Assembly (NCBI GenBank): GCA_007376145.1
Contig: VMFP01000005.1
Coordinates: forward strand, 1-52,087
Source of the DNA: Parcubacteria group bacterium Gr01-1014_38
GTDB lineage: Bacteria > Patescibacteriota > Andersenbacteria > UBA10190 > CAIZMI01
DNA length: 52,087 bases
Reading direction: 5' to 3'
Below the pieces are notes generated by a model. That model worked only from the letters and a program-made list of their open reading frames with translations, did no database searches and had not been told where the DNA came from. Below, piece after piece: positions 16,763 to 24,858 of the stretch (position 1 is the stretch's first letter; every line of letters begins with the position of its first letter). Position numbers and translations under genes: made by a program.

Positions 16763-17665
16763 ATGGCGACTTCGTACTGCCGTATGCTGCCGAGAGACCG
16801 ATTGCTCTTCGTGGGGCTCGCGGGCACCGCGTTTCTCGCGGCGTTCTTCTTCATGGTCTTGCGGCGTGAGGATGCGACGCTCGGCACACCGGTGGTGGAT
16901 ATGGGAATTCTCCCCGCGGCGCGGTGGAGCGACGTCCGCTACACGCGCGGGACACTCCTCCAAGGAAATCTCGGGAGTCAGACGCTGAGGCCCGCCCAGA
17001 GCCCGTACCTGCTCCAGGGGTCAGTTCGGGTGCCGGCGGGCGCTCGGCTCTGGGTAGAGCCAGACACCCTCGTCGCGGCCTCGGAAGGTGCTCGCATCGT
17101 CGTCGAAGGAACGCTGGAGGTGCACCGCGCCGCATTCGTGAGTAACCAACTCCACCTCGATCGCCGTCTCTGGCATGGTCTCACTGTCCAGCGTGGCGGG
17201 AAGATCGTGCTCCGCGAGAGCACGATCTCGAACGCGTCCGCGGGGCTCACCTGCGCCGAGGGCGGCACGGTATCGGTCTCCGGAGGGGGTGTCATCGACA
17301 CCGCCGCCGGCTTCGTGACGCTCCAAGGCTGTGCGACGGCCCAGATCGACCGTGTGCAGATCACGCAAAGTCGCGTGGGGTTCTACCTCCTCGGGGGCTC
17401 GCCGGTGGTTACCAATGCCATCCTCACCCGAGTCTTTGATGGCTTCCGGGTATTCCACGAAGCGCGACCGACAATTGTGGGGCTCACGGTCCGCACACCG
17501 CGGCACGCGGTCGTGATGCACGCGGCGAGCACCGATCTTCCGATCCGCGGCCTCGTGCTCCCGCGGGGCGCAGACCGTGCCGCGCTGATCATCGACGGCA
17601 CGGACGCCCCGACCCACCGTTGGCGAGACCGGGAGTACCCCACCGGCCGCGTGATCGTTCAATAA
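16763..17665 (+). CDS. membrane-anchored right-handed beta-helix protein
   Basis: A 300-residue protein with an N-terminal membrane anchor (about 12-33, LLFVGLAGTAFLAAFFFMVL) and an extracytoplasmic domain of repeating beta-strand rungs, such as RIVVEGTLEVHRAAFVSN, KIVLRESTISNASAGLTCAE and AQIDRVQITQSRVGFYLLGG. This is the pattern of a parallel beta-helix. No polysaccharide lyase active site can be assigned. It follows the eRF1-like gene after 34 bases and may be cotranscribed. Function unknown; a glycan-binding surface protein is a guess. Confidence 0.75.
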   Translation: MATSYCRMLPRDRLLFVGLAGTAFLAAFFFMVLRREDATLGTPVVDMGILPAARWSDVRYTRGTLLQGNLGSQTLRPAQSPYLLQGSVRVPAGARLWVEPDTLVAASEGARIVVEGTLEVHRAAFVSNQLHLDRRLWHGLTVQRGGKIVLRESTISNASAGLTCAEGGTVSVSGGGVIDTAAGFVTLQGCATAQIDRVQITQSRVGFYLLGGSPVVTNAILTRVFDGFRVFHEARPTIVGLTVRTPRHAVVMHAASTDLPIRGLVLPRGADRAALIIDGTDAPTHRWRDREYPTGRVIVQ

Positions 17666-17750
17666 GAAAAGTCGTCTTGGGCACTCCACCAAAACCCAGA
17701 AAATCAGGGTTGGTCGCGAGCCGAAACAGCGAGGCAGACATGCAAAGCTC

Positions 17751-17846
17751 TATCGCAAAAGCTGCGGGTTATACGGTCCCGAGCTTTTGCGATACCTCTT
17801 TTGGAGGGTGATGCATGGAAGAGGGAACCGCAAGGTGCCCTCTTCC
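17751..17846. other. double-hairpin structured element, possible RNA
   Basis: Hairpin 1: TATCGCAAAAGCT (17751-17763) pairs perfectly with AGCTTTTGCGATA (17782-17794), and the loop holds a further CGGG/CCCG stem. Hairpin 2: GGAAGAGGG (17817-17825) pairs perfectly with CCCTCTTCC (17838-17846), enclosing a CC-GCAA-GG tetraloop stem after an AA/TG internal loop. Neither has a proper T-run on the plus strand. A GGAGGGTGATG lies between them. This could be a small RNA, an RNA leader or a mobile palindromic repeat. Confidence 0.45.
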
Positions 17847-17851
17847 AGACA

Positions 17852-17889
17852 TAAAAATCCCCGGCGCATTGTCCAGCAATGCCCACCGG
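17852..17889 (-). terminator. intrinsic terminator of the anchored 185-aa gene
   Basis: Read on the minus strand, CCGG...CATTG (17877-17889) pairs with CAATGCGCCGG (17861-17871) and is followed by GGATTTTTAT. It lies about 27 bases after the stop at 17916. Confidence 0.75.
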
Positions 17890-17915
17890 AGATCGAGTGC
17901 GCCGTATTGTGTGTG

Positions 17916-18473
17916 CTAGCGATACGCGGCCACGAGGCGCGAGTACCGCTTCAAGTGTTGGAGTTGCGCATCTGTCAGCCCCTTCGAGTTCTCGATCCCT
18001 TCGCGGACGAGTCCCTTTGTGATCGTCACGCTCTCTCCGAGTGCGAGAGACTTCCGACTAATTCGGTCTTTCACATAGTCCTCAATCCAGACCTTGTGCT
18101 CTGCGGTGAGCTCAAACCCGGGCTTGCCGGCCTCGAGCGAGCGGAGCAGTGCGCGCCGGGCCAGGTGCGTGGCCCCGTCACCTCGGGTCGCCACTTCCAT
18201 GTATGCCTCTTCGGTTTCGCGGGCCTCCGGGAGCGGTGTCGGGGTTGGTCCCCCTTTCGGCGCTGGCGTTGTCTCGCCCTTGGGCGTCGGAGAGCCCTCC
18301 GGCGGAGGAACCTCTGTCGGTGCGGGAGAAACCGTCGGCGCTCCGGGTTGCTGGCCTTGGTCGCTGAAGGCGAAGATGGCTCCAACCACGATCAGGATTA
18401 CGATAATGGTGGACACAGTCCGCGGCGAATTTCTCAGACGCTCCAAAAATCCCCCCTCCGTACCGTCCGTCAT
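17916..18473 (-). CDS. membrane-anchored protein with Pro/Thr linker
   Basis: A 185-residue protein. A basic N-terminus is followed by one membrane helix (about 20-38), a Pro/Thr/Gly linker (40-85) and a helical C-terminal domain containing GDGATHLARRALLRSLE, TAEHKVWIEDYVKDRI and the LALGESVTITKGLVREGIE block. I recall this layout from Patescibacteria proteins of unknown function; this is family memory, not a search. The domain should be extracytoplasmic. It is a single-gene unit with its own terminator, divergent from yebC. Confidence 0.75.
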   Translation of the reverse strand: MTDGTEGGFLERLRNSPRTVSTIIVILIVVGAIFAFSDQGQQPGAPTVSPAPTEVPPPEGSPTPKGETTPAPKGGPTPTPLPEARETEEAYMEVATRGDGATHLARRALLRSLEAGKPGFELTAEHKVWIEDYVKDRISRKSLALGESVTITKGLVREGIENSKGLTDAQLQHLKRYSRLVAAYR

Positions 18474-18595
18474 ACGACGTTCACCTCCTTTCGTACAGCC
18501 CCTCCAGAAAATGCGTTAATGGTGAGTGAAAAAGAGCAGATGCGCCCCCCTATCGTAGCAAGAGGGCTTCACCAGAGGGAGTACGACCGCCCGGG

Positions 18596-18624
18596 TTGTC
18601 AAGGACAACCACCCGTGGGATACT
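18596..18624 (+). promoter_or_regulatory. possible promoter of yebC
   Basis: TTGTCA (18596-18601) and GATACT (18619-18624) are 17 bases apart, about 100 bases before the yebC start. The match is moderate. Confidence 0.4.
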
Positions 18625-18723
18625 GTGAAAGGGTAGAGGACGACCAAGGGACGGGATGCCGGACATCAGAAATGCGTGGAGGATTCTCGCCCTCTCTCTC
18701 TTTTCCCTTCCGCAAGGTGAGGT

Positions 18724-19449
18724 ATGTCTCGGCACTCAAAGTGGGCCAAAATCAAGCGGCAGAAAACAGCCACGGACGTCAAGCGTGGCCAGCTCTTTTC
18801 GAAACTCATCCGGGCGATTACGGTCGCGGCACAAGCGGGAGGTGGAGACCTGGAGGCAAATCCCCGTCTCCGCCTGGTTGTTGACCGAGCGCTTGCGGCG
18901 AATATGCCAAAGGAGAATGTCACCCGCGCGATCGAACGAGCTGCGGGCGCGGGAACGGAATCAACCACCGCGCTCACGCTGGAGGCATACGGACCCGGCG
19001 GCGCTGCGCTCCTCATTGACACGGTCACGGATAACCGCAACCGCACCGTCGCGGAGGTCCGCCGGATCCTCGCGGATTACGGCGGCTCTCTCGGAGAATC
19101 GGGAAGTGTGGCGTGGCAATTCGAGCGTCGGGGCCTCGTGATGGTGGAGAATACAGAGAACCCCGACGCGATGGAACTTGCGGCCATCGACGCGGGTGCG
19201 CTCGACATCGAGCGCGAGGACGGCAACCTGGACATTTCTACTCCTCCAGAGAGAGCCAAGGACGTCGCCAACGCGCTTCGGGGGGCAGGGGGAAACGTCG
19301 CGTCCATGCAACTCACGAACATGCCGAAGCAGTGGATGCAACTGGACTCCGCCGCCACGGAGAAGCTGGCGAACCTCATGGAGGAGCTCGAAGAGCACGA
19401 CGACGTGATCGAGGTGACGACGAACGCCGCCCCGCCGGAAGGAGCATAG
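18724..19449 (+). CDS. yebC: YebC/PmpR family translation factor or regulator
   Basis: A 241-residue YebC protein, about the normal length. It starts with the family N-terminus SRHSKWAKIKRQK (usually SGHSKWxxIKxxK) and has NPRLRLVVDRALAANMPKEN, AYGPGGAALLIDTVTDNRNR and the GSVAWQFERRG block. YebC proteins have been described as DNA-binding regulators and, in some bacteria, as ribosome factors that relieve stalling at proline stretches. The second role would suit the long polyproline tail encoded at 41.4-42.3 kb, though that link is inference. AAGGTGAGGT precedes the ATG. ruvC follows, as in many bacteria. Confidence 0.93.
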   Translation: MSRHSKWAKIKRQKTATDVKRGQLFSKLIRAITVAAQAGGGDLEANPRLRLVVDRALAANMPKENVTRAIERAAGAGTESTTALTLEAYGPGGAALLIDTVTDNRNRTVAEVRRILADYGGSLGESGSVAWQFERRGLVMVENTENPDAMELAAIDAGALDIEREDGNLDISTPPERAKDVANALRGAGGNVASMQLTNMPKQWMQLDSAATEKLANLMEELEEHDDVIEVTTNAAPPEGA

Positions 19450-19456
19450 GGTTACG

Positions 19457-19529
19457 AGCGTGCAAGTGGGCAAGCGTGCAAGAGTTACAATAGACACTCG
19501 TACGCTCACACGCTTTACGCTTGCACGCT
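19457..19529 (+). promoter_or_regulatory. repeat and inverted repeat leader before ruvC
   Basis: AGCGTGCAAG occurs twice (19457-19466 and 19473-19482) and its exact inverse CTTGCACGCT lies at 19520-19529, ending directly before the ruvC ATG. The arms could form a 10-bp stem that occludes the start region. No Shine-Dalgarno sequence is visible before the ATG. Confidence 0.5.
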
Positions 19530-20024
19530 ATGAGAATTATCGGCCTTGACCCCGGTTTCGGACGCCTCGGGTATGCCGTGATCGAGACGGTGCGGGGGCA
19601 CACGCAGTGCCTCACGTGCGGATGTTTTGAAACGGAAAAAGAGCGCAGCGCAGGAGTGCGGCTCGTCACGCTCCGCGATGCGGTCCGTACCCTCCTCAAG
19701 AAGTTCCACCCGGAGCAGGCGGTGATCGAACGGCTCTATTTCTCGAAGAACGTCCGCACGGCACTCGCCGTGGCAGAAGCGCGCGGCATGCTCTTGACGC
19801 TCCTCGGGGAGACGAACGTCCCGGTCCTCGAGGTTTCTCCGCAGGAAGTGAAATCCGGCGTGACGGGAAAGGGAAACGCCCCGAAAGAGCAAGTGCAGCG
19901 CATGGTCACACGAATCTTCCGGCTCGACAAGCCTCCCAAACCGGACGATGCCGCGGACGCCCTCGCGATCGCCTATGCCGCGACGGCGCGCGCGTGGCAC
20001 GTGCGGCGCGGTCATGAACCTTAA
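19530..20024 (+). CDS. ruvC: RuvC, Holliday junction resolvase
   Basis: A 164-residue RuvC endonuclease that resolves Holliday junctions with RuvAB. The catalytic acids are in place: RIIGLDPG (first Asp), AVIERLYF (Glu) and PDDAADALAIAYA (two Asp near the C-terminus). The start chosen is ATG 19530; an in-frame TTG at 19521 would add three residues. The start lacks a ribosome site and abuts the right arm of an inverted repeat. The stop is only six bases from the stop of the convergent tyrS. Confidence 0.95.
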   Translation: MRIIGLDPGFGRLGYAVIETVRGHTQCLTCGCFETEKERSAGVRLVTLRDAVRTLLKKFHPEQAVIERLYFSKNVRTALAVAEARGMLLTLLGETNVPVLEVSPQEVKSGVTGKGNAPKEQVQRMVTRIFRLDKPPKPDDAADALAIAYAATARAWHVRRGHEP

Positions 20025-20030
20025 AACCCC

Positions 20031-21230
20031 CTATCCCACACGCACAAACTTGCGCTTGCCGACTTGTAGAAGGTCACCACTATCAAGAGTAAGTATATTT
20101 TCTTTCCCAATCAGGGCGGGTCGAATGTCGTGACCGTTAAGACGCACTCCACCAAACTCAACTAACCGTCTAGACTCGCTTTTAGATGTTGCGAGCCCTG
20201 CTTTAACAAGAAGTTCGGCAACATCTTCCCATGTACCGGCAAGCTGTTTTTCTGGAATGTCGCTGGGAAGTCCCTTCTGGTGAAAGACGCGGAGCCACTC
20301 GTCCGCGGCGCGCTTTGCTGCCTCTGCTCCGTGGTACAGCCTTACAACGCCTTGAGCTACCTCAAGTTTAATATCGCGTGGGTTTTCTTTTCCCAGACGG
20401 CGTGAAAGCTCTTTCACCTTCTCCTCTGGCCAGCCAGCAGCAAGACGCGCGTAGTCAAGAATTGCTGTATCTGGAACGGTCATGAGCTTGCCAATCATGC
20501 TCTTCGGAGATTCGGTAATTCCCACAAAGTTGCCCTCGCTTTTGCTCATTTTTTTCTTCCCGTCGATACCAACAAGCATTGAGGTACCTAGAAGATCCTG
20601 AGGATCTTGCTTAAAATGCGGCTGGAGATCCCGTCCAAAATTAAGATTAATGAGCTGCTCCTTACCGGCCACCTCAATGTCAGCTCTTACTTTAACCGAG
20701 TCGTACGCTTGAAGTACGGGGTAGAGAAGCTCGTAGAGCCAGACCGGCTCTTTTTTCTCCTGGCGCTCCTTAAATAATCCCCGCTCTAGAATTTGGGATA
20801 ACGTAAACTTCGAGAGCAGCAGAAGCGTCTCCTGAAAGGTGATCTGATCAATCCATTCGCTGTTCTTCCTAACCTCAATCTTGTGCACATCAAGAATTTC
20901 TCCAACTTGATCCAAGTATGTCTGCATATGCTTACGTATTTCCCCTTTGCTCAACGCGGTTCGAACTTTCGAAAGACCTGTAGGATCACCAATTCGCGCC
21001 GTTGCATCGCCGATAATAAAAACAATTTTATGTCCAAGCTGCTGAAATTCCAGAAGTTTTCTAAGGACAACTGCGTGCCCCAAATGAAGATCTGGAGCAG
21101 TTGGATCAACACCAAACTTTATACGAAGCTTCTCGCCTCGCCGTAGACGATCTTGGAGATGGTCCCGATCTATGACCTTATCAACGTTGTGCGAAAGGAG
21201 ATGATCAATACGCTCGTTTGTAGTCTCCAT
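20031..21230 (-). CDS. tyrS: tyrosyl-tRNA synthetase
   Basis: A 399-residue class I tyrosyl-tRNA synthetase. The HIGH-type motif is HLGH (49-52) and the KMSKS loop is KKKMSKS (225-231). The tyrosine pocket region YPVLQAYD is present, and a C-terminal S4 domain begins around 335 (LLVKAGLATSKSESRRLVEFGGVRLNG). It looks complete. Its base use differs from the neighbours: 27 of 60 bases are G/C at 20521-20580 and 32 of 60 at 20941-21000, against 40 of 60 in the adjacent PBP gene at 22021-22080. This suggests acquisition from a lower-G+C donor. Confidence 0.96.
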   Translation of the reverse strand: METTNERIDHLLSHNVDKVIDRDHLQDRLRRGEKLRIKFGVDPTAPDLHLGHAVVLRKLLEFQQLGHKIVFIIGDATARIGDPTGLSKVRTALSKGEIRKHMQTYLDQVGEILDVHKIEVRKNSEWIDQITFQETLLLLSKFTLSQILERGLFKERQEKKEPVWLYELLYPVLQAYDSVKVRADIEVAGKEQLINLNFGRDLQPHFKQDPQDLLGTSMLVGIDGKKKMSKSEGNFVGITESPKSMIGKLMTVPDTAILDYARLAAGWPEEKVKELSRRLGKENPRDIKLEVAQGVVRLYHGAEAAKRAADEWLRVFHQKGLPSDIPEKQLAGTWEDVAELLVKAGLATSKSESRRLVEFGGVRLNGHDIRPALIGKENILTLDSGDLLQVGKRKFVRVG

Positions 21231-21281
21231 ACAGCTGCAGAAATATATAATACCTTGAAATAAAAACTAACCAAGCGGTCA

Positions 21282-21310
21282 ACCATAACATGCCTTCCTC
21301 AGAAATGCAA
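21282..21310 (-). promoter_or_regulatory. possible promoter of tyrS
   Basis: On the minus strand TTGCAT (21305-21310) and TATGGT (21282-21287) are 17 bases apart, about 50 bases before the tyrS start. Confidence 0.45.
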
Positions 21311-21320
21311 GGGAATAATC

Positions 21321-21349
21321 TGGACGTCAAGGTCCTTACTTACTATACT
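21321..21349 (+). promoter_or_regulatory. possible promoter of the PBP gene, near-leaderless
   Basis: TGGACG (21321-21326), 17-base spacer, TATACT (21344-21349). The PBP ATG is at 21360, so transcription would begin only a few bases before it. The ATG has no Shine-Dalgarno sequence, which agrees with a leaderless message. Confidence 0.5.
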
Positions 21350-21359
21350 AGCGCCTGCG

Positions 21360-24218
21360 ATGGCGCACCGACGGTATACCGGTGGTCCCCCGTCGTCTGG
21401 GCTTGAGGCCGCACACCAGGGCACGGCGCACCCCCTCCGACACTTCCTCCGAACGCACCGGCGGCAGCTGATCCGCTGGGGATTGTTCGGGAGTATCGGG
21501 TTCTTCCTCTTCACGAGTGCGGCCGTGGTCGTGGTGTCCCGCGACCTCCCGAAGCCCGGCATCCTGACGGAGCGCGCGGTGAAAGAATCCACAAAGATCT
21601 ACGATCGGACCGGGACCACGCTCCTGTACGAAATCGGTGAAGTGCACCGAACGCGGGTGAAGTTCGCGGATATTTCCCCGCACATGATCCGCGCCACCGT
21701 CGCGACGGAAGATCGCGAGTTCTACCAACATCGGGGGGTCTCCTTCCGCGGGATTCTCCGTGCGGTGTTCCGGGCTCGCCCCGGGCGTCGCCTCCAAGGG
21801 GGATCCACCATCACGCAGCAGCTGGCGAAGAACGCGCTCCTCACTCCGGAGCGGACGTTCACGCGAAAGCTCCGCGAGCAGCTCCTCGCGCTCCTCATTG
21901 AGCAACGGTACACGAAGGACCAAATCCTCGAGCTGTACCTCAACGAAATCCCCTACGGGGCCAATGCGTACGGCGTGGAGGCCGCAGCGCGGGCGTACTT
22001 TGGGGCATCGGCAAAAGACCTCTCGCCTGCGCAAGCGGCACTCCTCGCCGCACTTCCGAAAGCCCCCACGTACTACTCCCCCTACGGCTCTCACAAAGAC
22101 GAGCTCTTTGCGCGCCAGCAGGGGATCCTCAACGCGATGGTTGACCTGAAGTACCTCACCCCCGACGAGGCGGAGACGGCGAAGAAGACGTCCTTCCACT
22201 TCACCACACGGCGAGAACCGATCATCGCTCCCCACTTCGTTTTCTACGTCCGAGAGTTGCTGGAGCAAGAGTACGGGGAAACCCTCGTGGAACAGGGAGG
22301 ATTGAAGGTCACAACCACCCTCGACGTAAACATGCAGCGTGCCGCCGAGGAAGCCATCACCCAGCAGGCGCCCAAGAATCTCGCCTACGATGCCCGGAAC
22401 GCCGCCCTCACCGCGATGAACCCGAGGAATGGGGACCTCCTCGCGATGGTGGGGAGCGTAGACTACTTTGACACCGAGAACGACGGGAATGTGAATGTGG
22501 CCATCCGACCGCGGAGCCCGGGGTCCAGCTTTAAACCCATCGTGTACGCCGAAGCGTTCCGGAAAGGGTTCACGCCGAACACCGTGCTCGCGGACGTGCC
22601 CATTGATTTCGCGGCGGCAGGGAAGAGCTACTCGCCGAAGAACTTCGATCTGAAATACCGCGGCCCGGTCACCATCCGGCAGGCGCTGGCGATGTCGCTG
22701 AACGTGCCTGCGGTGCAGGCGCTGTACCTCGCGGGTGTCAACGACGCGGTCGCCCTTGCCCGCCAGATGGGCTACACCACGCTCACGGACCCCGAGCGCT
22801 ACGGGCTCTCGCTCGTGCTTGGCGGCGGAGAAGTCCGGCTCATTGACCAAGTGGCGGGGTACAGCGTGTTTGCGACTGAAGGGATACGGTACCCACAGCG
22901 CGCAGTGCTCAAAGTGGAGACACCCGACGGGAAAGTGATTTTTGACACCTCGAAGGAAGAACCGAAAGGAGAGCAGGTGTTGGAGTCGGAGATTGCGCGC
23001 CTCGTCACCAGCATTTTGAGCGATAACGCGGCACGGGCTCCGATGTTCGGCACGCGGAGCCCTCTCCAGCTCAGCGAACGCCCGGTAGCGGCCAAGACGG
23101 GGACGGCTCAGGAGTTCCGCGACGGGTGGACAGTTGGCTACACTCCCGGCATCGTGGCGGGTGTGTGGGTTGGGAAGAACGACAACACCCCCATGAAGCG
23201 TGAACCGGGCGTCTACACCGCGGCTCCGATCTGGAATGCGTTCATGCGGAAAGTGCTCCAGGGGACACCGATTGAATCGTTTACCCTACCACCGACGATC
23301 GAAACGGGAAGAAGGGTGTTGGACGGAAAACTCCCAGAGATGGCCGTACGCTACGAGCTGGAGACTGGCCTCGCTCTTGCCGCCTCGTGTGGGATTGAAG
23401 TGGGCGTTCCCCGCCGCTTTATTGAGTTCCGCAGTACCCTGCACTACGTCCACCGGGAGAGCCCCAGAGGCGACGCTCCGTCGAACGCTGCGGGTGATCC
23501 GCAGTACCTCCTGTGGGAGAAAGGAGTCGCGGCGTGGCGGGAGAAAGATAACGCCGAGACACCCGACGACGACAAGCACTACGTGGAGAAACTCCCGGAT
23601 GAGCAGTGTGACCCATCACTCTTTGAAGGACGCCCCGTGATCACGTTTCGCTCCCCGACGGACGCGGTGGTGAAGAGCACCCCCATCGCCATCGCAGTGG
23701 AGGTGGAAGCGCCCGCACGCGTGACGAAGGTGGTGTTCTACGCAGGAGATCGAAAGCTCGCGGAGCGCAGCGAGCCGCCCTGGGAAACGTCCTACGGCTT
23801 CGGGGGTGAGGTGCGGGGGGACATCGTCTTCCGCGTGCGCGCCGAAACAGAGGCGGGGAAGAGCAACGAAGTGCGACGGACGATCCGAGTGAACCCCGAC
23901 AGCACCCTCCCGCGCGTCGAGCTCCTCGCCCCAAAGGACCGGGAGACACTCCCTCCGTCTGCCTTCCCCTACACTACCCGAGTGAAAGCCTCCGACCCGT
24001 CGGGGATCGCGGCGGTGGACGTCTTCTACACGCTCCCCGGAGACTCCCGACGTCTGATCGTGGGACGCACCACCAGCCCACTCCCAGGGCGCCCCGACCG
24101 TTTCTCCATCGCGTGGGAAGCTGCGCCCGCGCCGGGGACCTACGAACTCCGCGCGCGTGCCACCGACCGCACGGGAAACGCGGTCGATACCTCATCCCTG
24201 AGTATTGTCATCCCATGA
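21360..24218 (+). CDS. class A penicillin-binding protein with C-terminal Ig-like domains
   Basis: A 952-residue bifunctional peptidoglycan synthase. A membrane anchor (about 40-59) precedes a GT51 glycosyltransferase with EDREFYQHRG (117-126, catalytic Glu) and GGSTITQQLAKN (147-158). The transpeptidase has SSFK (389-392), SLN (446-448) and KTGT (579-582), so both activities should be intact. After about residue 760 come two Ig-like beta domains (ITFRSPTDAVVKSTPIAIAV and RVELLAPKDRETLPP onward), a longer tail than in typical PBP1A. The stop overlaps the start of a cyclic-di-AMP receptor gene (ATGA), suggesting coupled expression. Confidence 0.95.
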   Translation: MAHRRYTGGPPSSGLEAAHQGTAHPLRHFLRTHRRQLIRWGLFGSIGFFLFTSAAVVVVSRDLPKPGILTERAVKESTKIYDRTGTTLLYEIGEVHRTRVKFADISPHMIRATVATEDREFYQHRGVSFRGILRAVFRARPGRRLQGGSTITQQLAKNALLTPERTFTRKLREQLLALLIEQRYTKDQILELYLNEIPYGANAYGVEAAARAYFGASAKDLSPAQAALLAALPKAPTYYSPYGSHKDELFARQQGILNAMVDLKYLTPDEAETAKKTSFHFTTRREPIIAPHFVFYVRELLEQEYGETLVEQGGLKVTTTLDVNMQRAAEEAITQQAPKNLAYDARNAALTAMNPRNGDLLAMVGSVDYFDTENDGNVNVAIRPRSPGSSFKPIVYAEAFRKGFTPNTVLADVPIDFAAAGKSYSPKNFDLKYRGPVTIRQALAMSLNVPAVQALYLAGVNDAVALARQMGYTTLTDPERYGLSLVLGGGEVRLIDQVAGYSVFATEGIRYPQRAVLKVETPDGKVIFDTSKEEPKGEQVLESEIARLVTSILSDNAARAPMFGTRSPLQLSERPVAAKTGTAQEFRDGWTVGYTPGIVAGVWVGKNDNTPMKREPGVYTAAPIWNAFMRKVLQGTPIESFTLPPTIETGRRVLDGKLPEMAVRYELETGLALAASCGIEVGVPRRFIEFRSTLHYVHRESPRGDAPSNAAGDPQYLLWEKGVAAWREKDNAETPDDDKHYVEKLPDEQCDPSLFEGRPVITFRSPTDAVVKSTPIAIAVEVEAPARVTKVVFYAGDRKLAERSEPPWETSYGFGGEVRGDIVFRVRAETEAGKSNEVRRTIRVNPDSTLPRVELLAPKDRETLPPSAFPYTTRVKASDPSGIAAVDVFYTLPGDSRRLIVGRTTSPLPGRPDRFSIAWEAAPAPGTYELRARATDRTGNAVDTSSLSIVIP

Positions 24219-24544
24219 AGCTCATCATAGCCTTCGTCCACAGGGACGACGCCGGACCGGTGTTGGCGAAGCTCCAGCGGGCGAACACCCCCGCCACCGC
24301 GTTGGAAAGTCGGGGGGGATTCCTCCGCCGCAGTAATCAGACCATTCTCACCACCGTCGAGGATGCACAGACGGAGCGTGTCCTCGACATCCTCCGGGAA
24401 ACGTGCAAGCCGCGCGCGGAACGGGTGGACACCACCTTTGCGGGCGGCGCAGTGGAAAACCTCGGACTCCCCGCAACGATGGAAGTCCCGGTGGGCGGCG
24501 CAACCGTCCTGGTTCTTGACGTAAGCCAGGTAGTGAAAATTTAG
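24215..24544 (+). CDS. cyclic-di-AMP receptor (DarA/PstA-like PII protein)
   Basis: A 109-residue PII-like protein of the DarA/PstA (DUF970) family, small trimeric cytoplasmic proteins that bind cyclic-di-AMP. The diagnostic block is LESRGGFLRRSNQTILTTVE, followed by the conserved C-terminal EVPVGGATVLVLDV, which matches the family EVxVGGATVFVM. The ATG lies inside the stop of the PBP gene (24215-24218), so it is translationally coupled to a cell-wall synthase. No diadenylate cyclase is in the window. Identity is judged from motif memory. Confidence 0.82.
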   Translation: MKLIIAFVHRDDAGPVLAKLQRANTPATALESRGGFLRRSNQTILTTVEDAQTERVLDILRETCKPRAERVDTTFAGGAVENLGLPATMEVPVGGATVLVLDVSQVVKI

Positions 24545-24557
24545 AGCGGGCAAGCGC

Positions 24558-24830
24558 TTAGAGGAGAATGGCGCGGATGCGACGGAGGGAGAGGGTAGGA
24601 AGCGCTTCCTGAAGCGCAGAACGCAACTCCTCTCCCAAGGAGAGGATCTCGGCACGCCAGAGGGGGGATGGACAGGACACCGTCAGGACTCCGCGGGTGA
24701 ACTGCTGCGGTTCCAAGGGAGCGCGCTGCCCCCAGCGCACCCTCGCAAGACGCGTGAAAGCGGCGTACACATCGTGGGGCTCGGTGTCGCGGGAGGGAGT
24801 CTGAAGGAGATGTTGGAGTTTGATGGCCAT
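24558..24830 (-). CDS. dciA: DciA-like (DUF721) helicase-loading protein
   Basis: A 90-residue protein resembling DUF721/DciA, which helps load the replicative helicase in bacteria lacking DnaC or DnaI. GVLTVSCPSPLWRAEILSLGEELRSALQE matches the family core, where a conserved Trp and hydrophobic strand precede a helix. It is short, with only the core domain. It lies just downstream of dnaN and dnaA on the same strand, a common position. Assignment rests on the core motif and context. Confidence 0.7.
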   Translation of the reverse strand: MAIKLQHLLQTPSRDTEPHDVYAAFTRLARVRWGQRAPLEPQQFTRGVLTVSCPSPLWRAEILSLGEELRSALQEALPTLSLRRIRAILL

Positions 24831-24858
24831 CTACGCAAACCCTGAAACGCGTCTGGGC

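Noticed and set aside
17811-18884. Long plus-strand frame with GGAGGGTGATG start
   Set aside because: It runs antisense through the anchored 185-residue gene, its terminator and the start of yebC, and the translation has no protein-like features.
21348-22850. A 500-codon frame antisense to the PBP gene
   Set aside because: It mirrors the codon pattern of the PBP on the other strand, has no recognisable domain, and the PBP is complete with all catalytic motifs. It is a high-G+C shadow frame.
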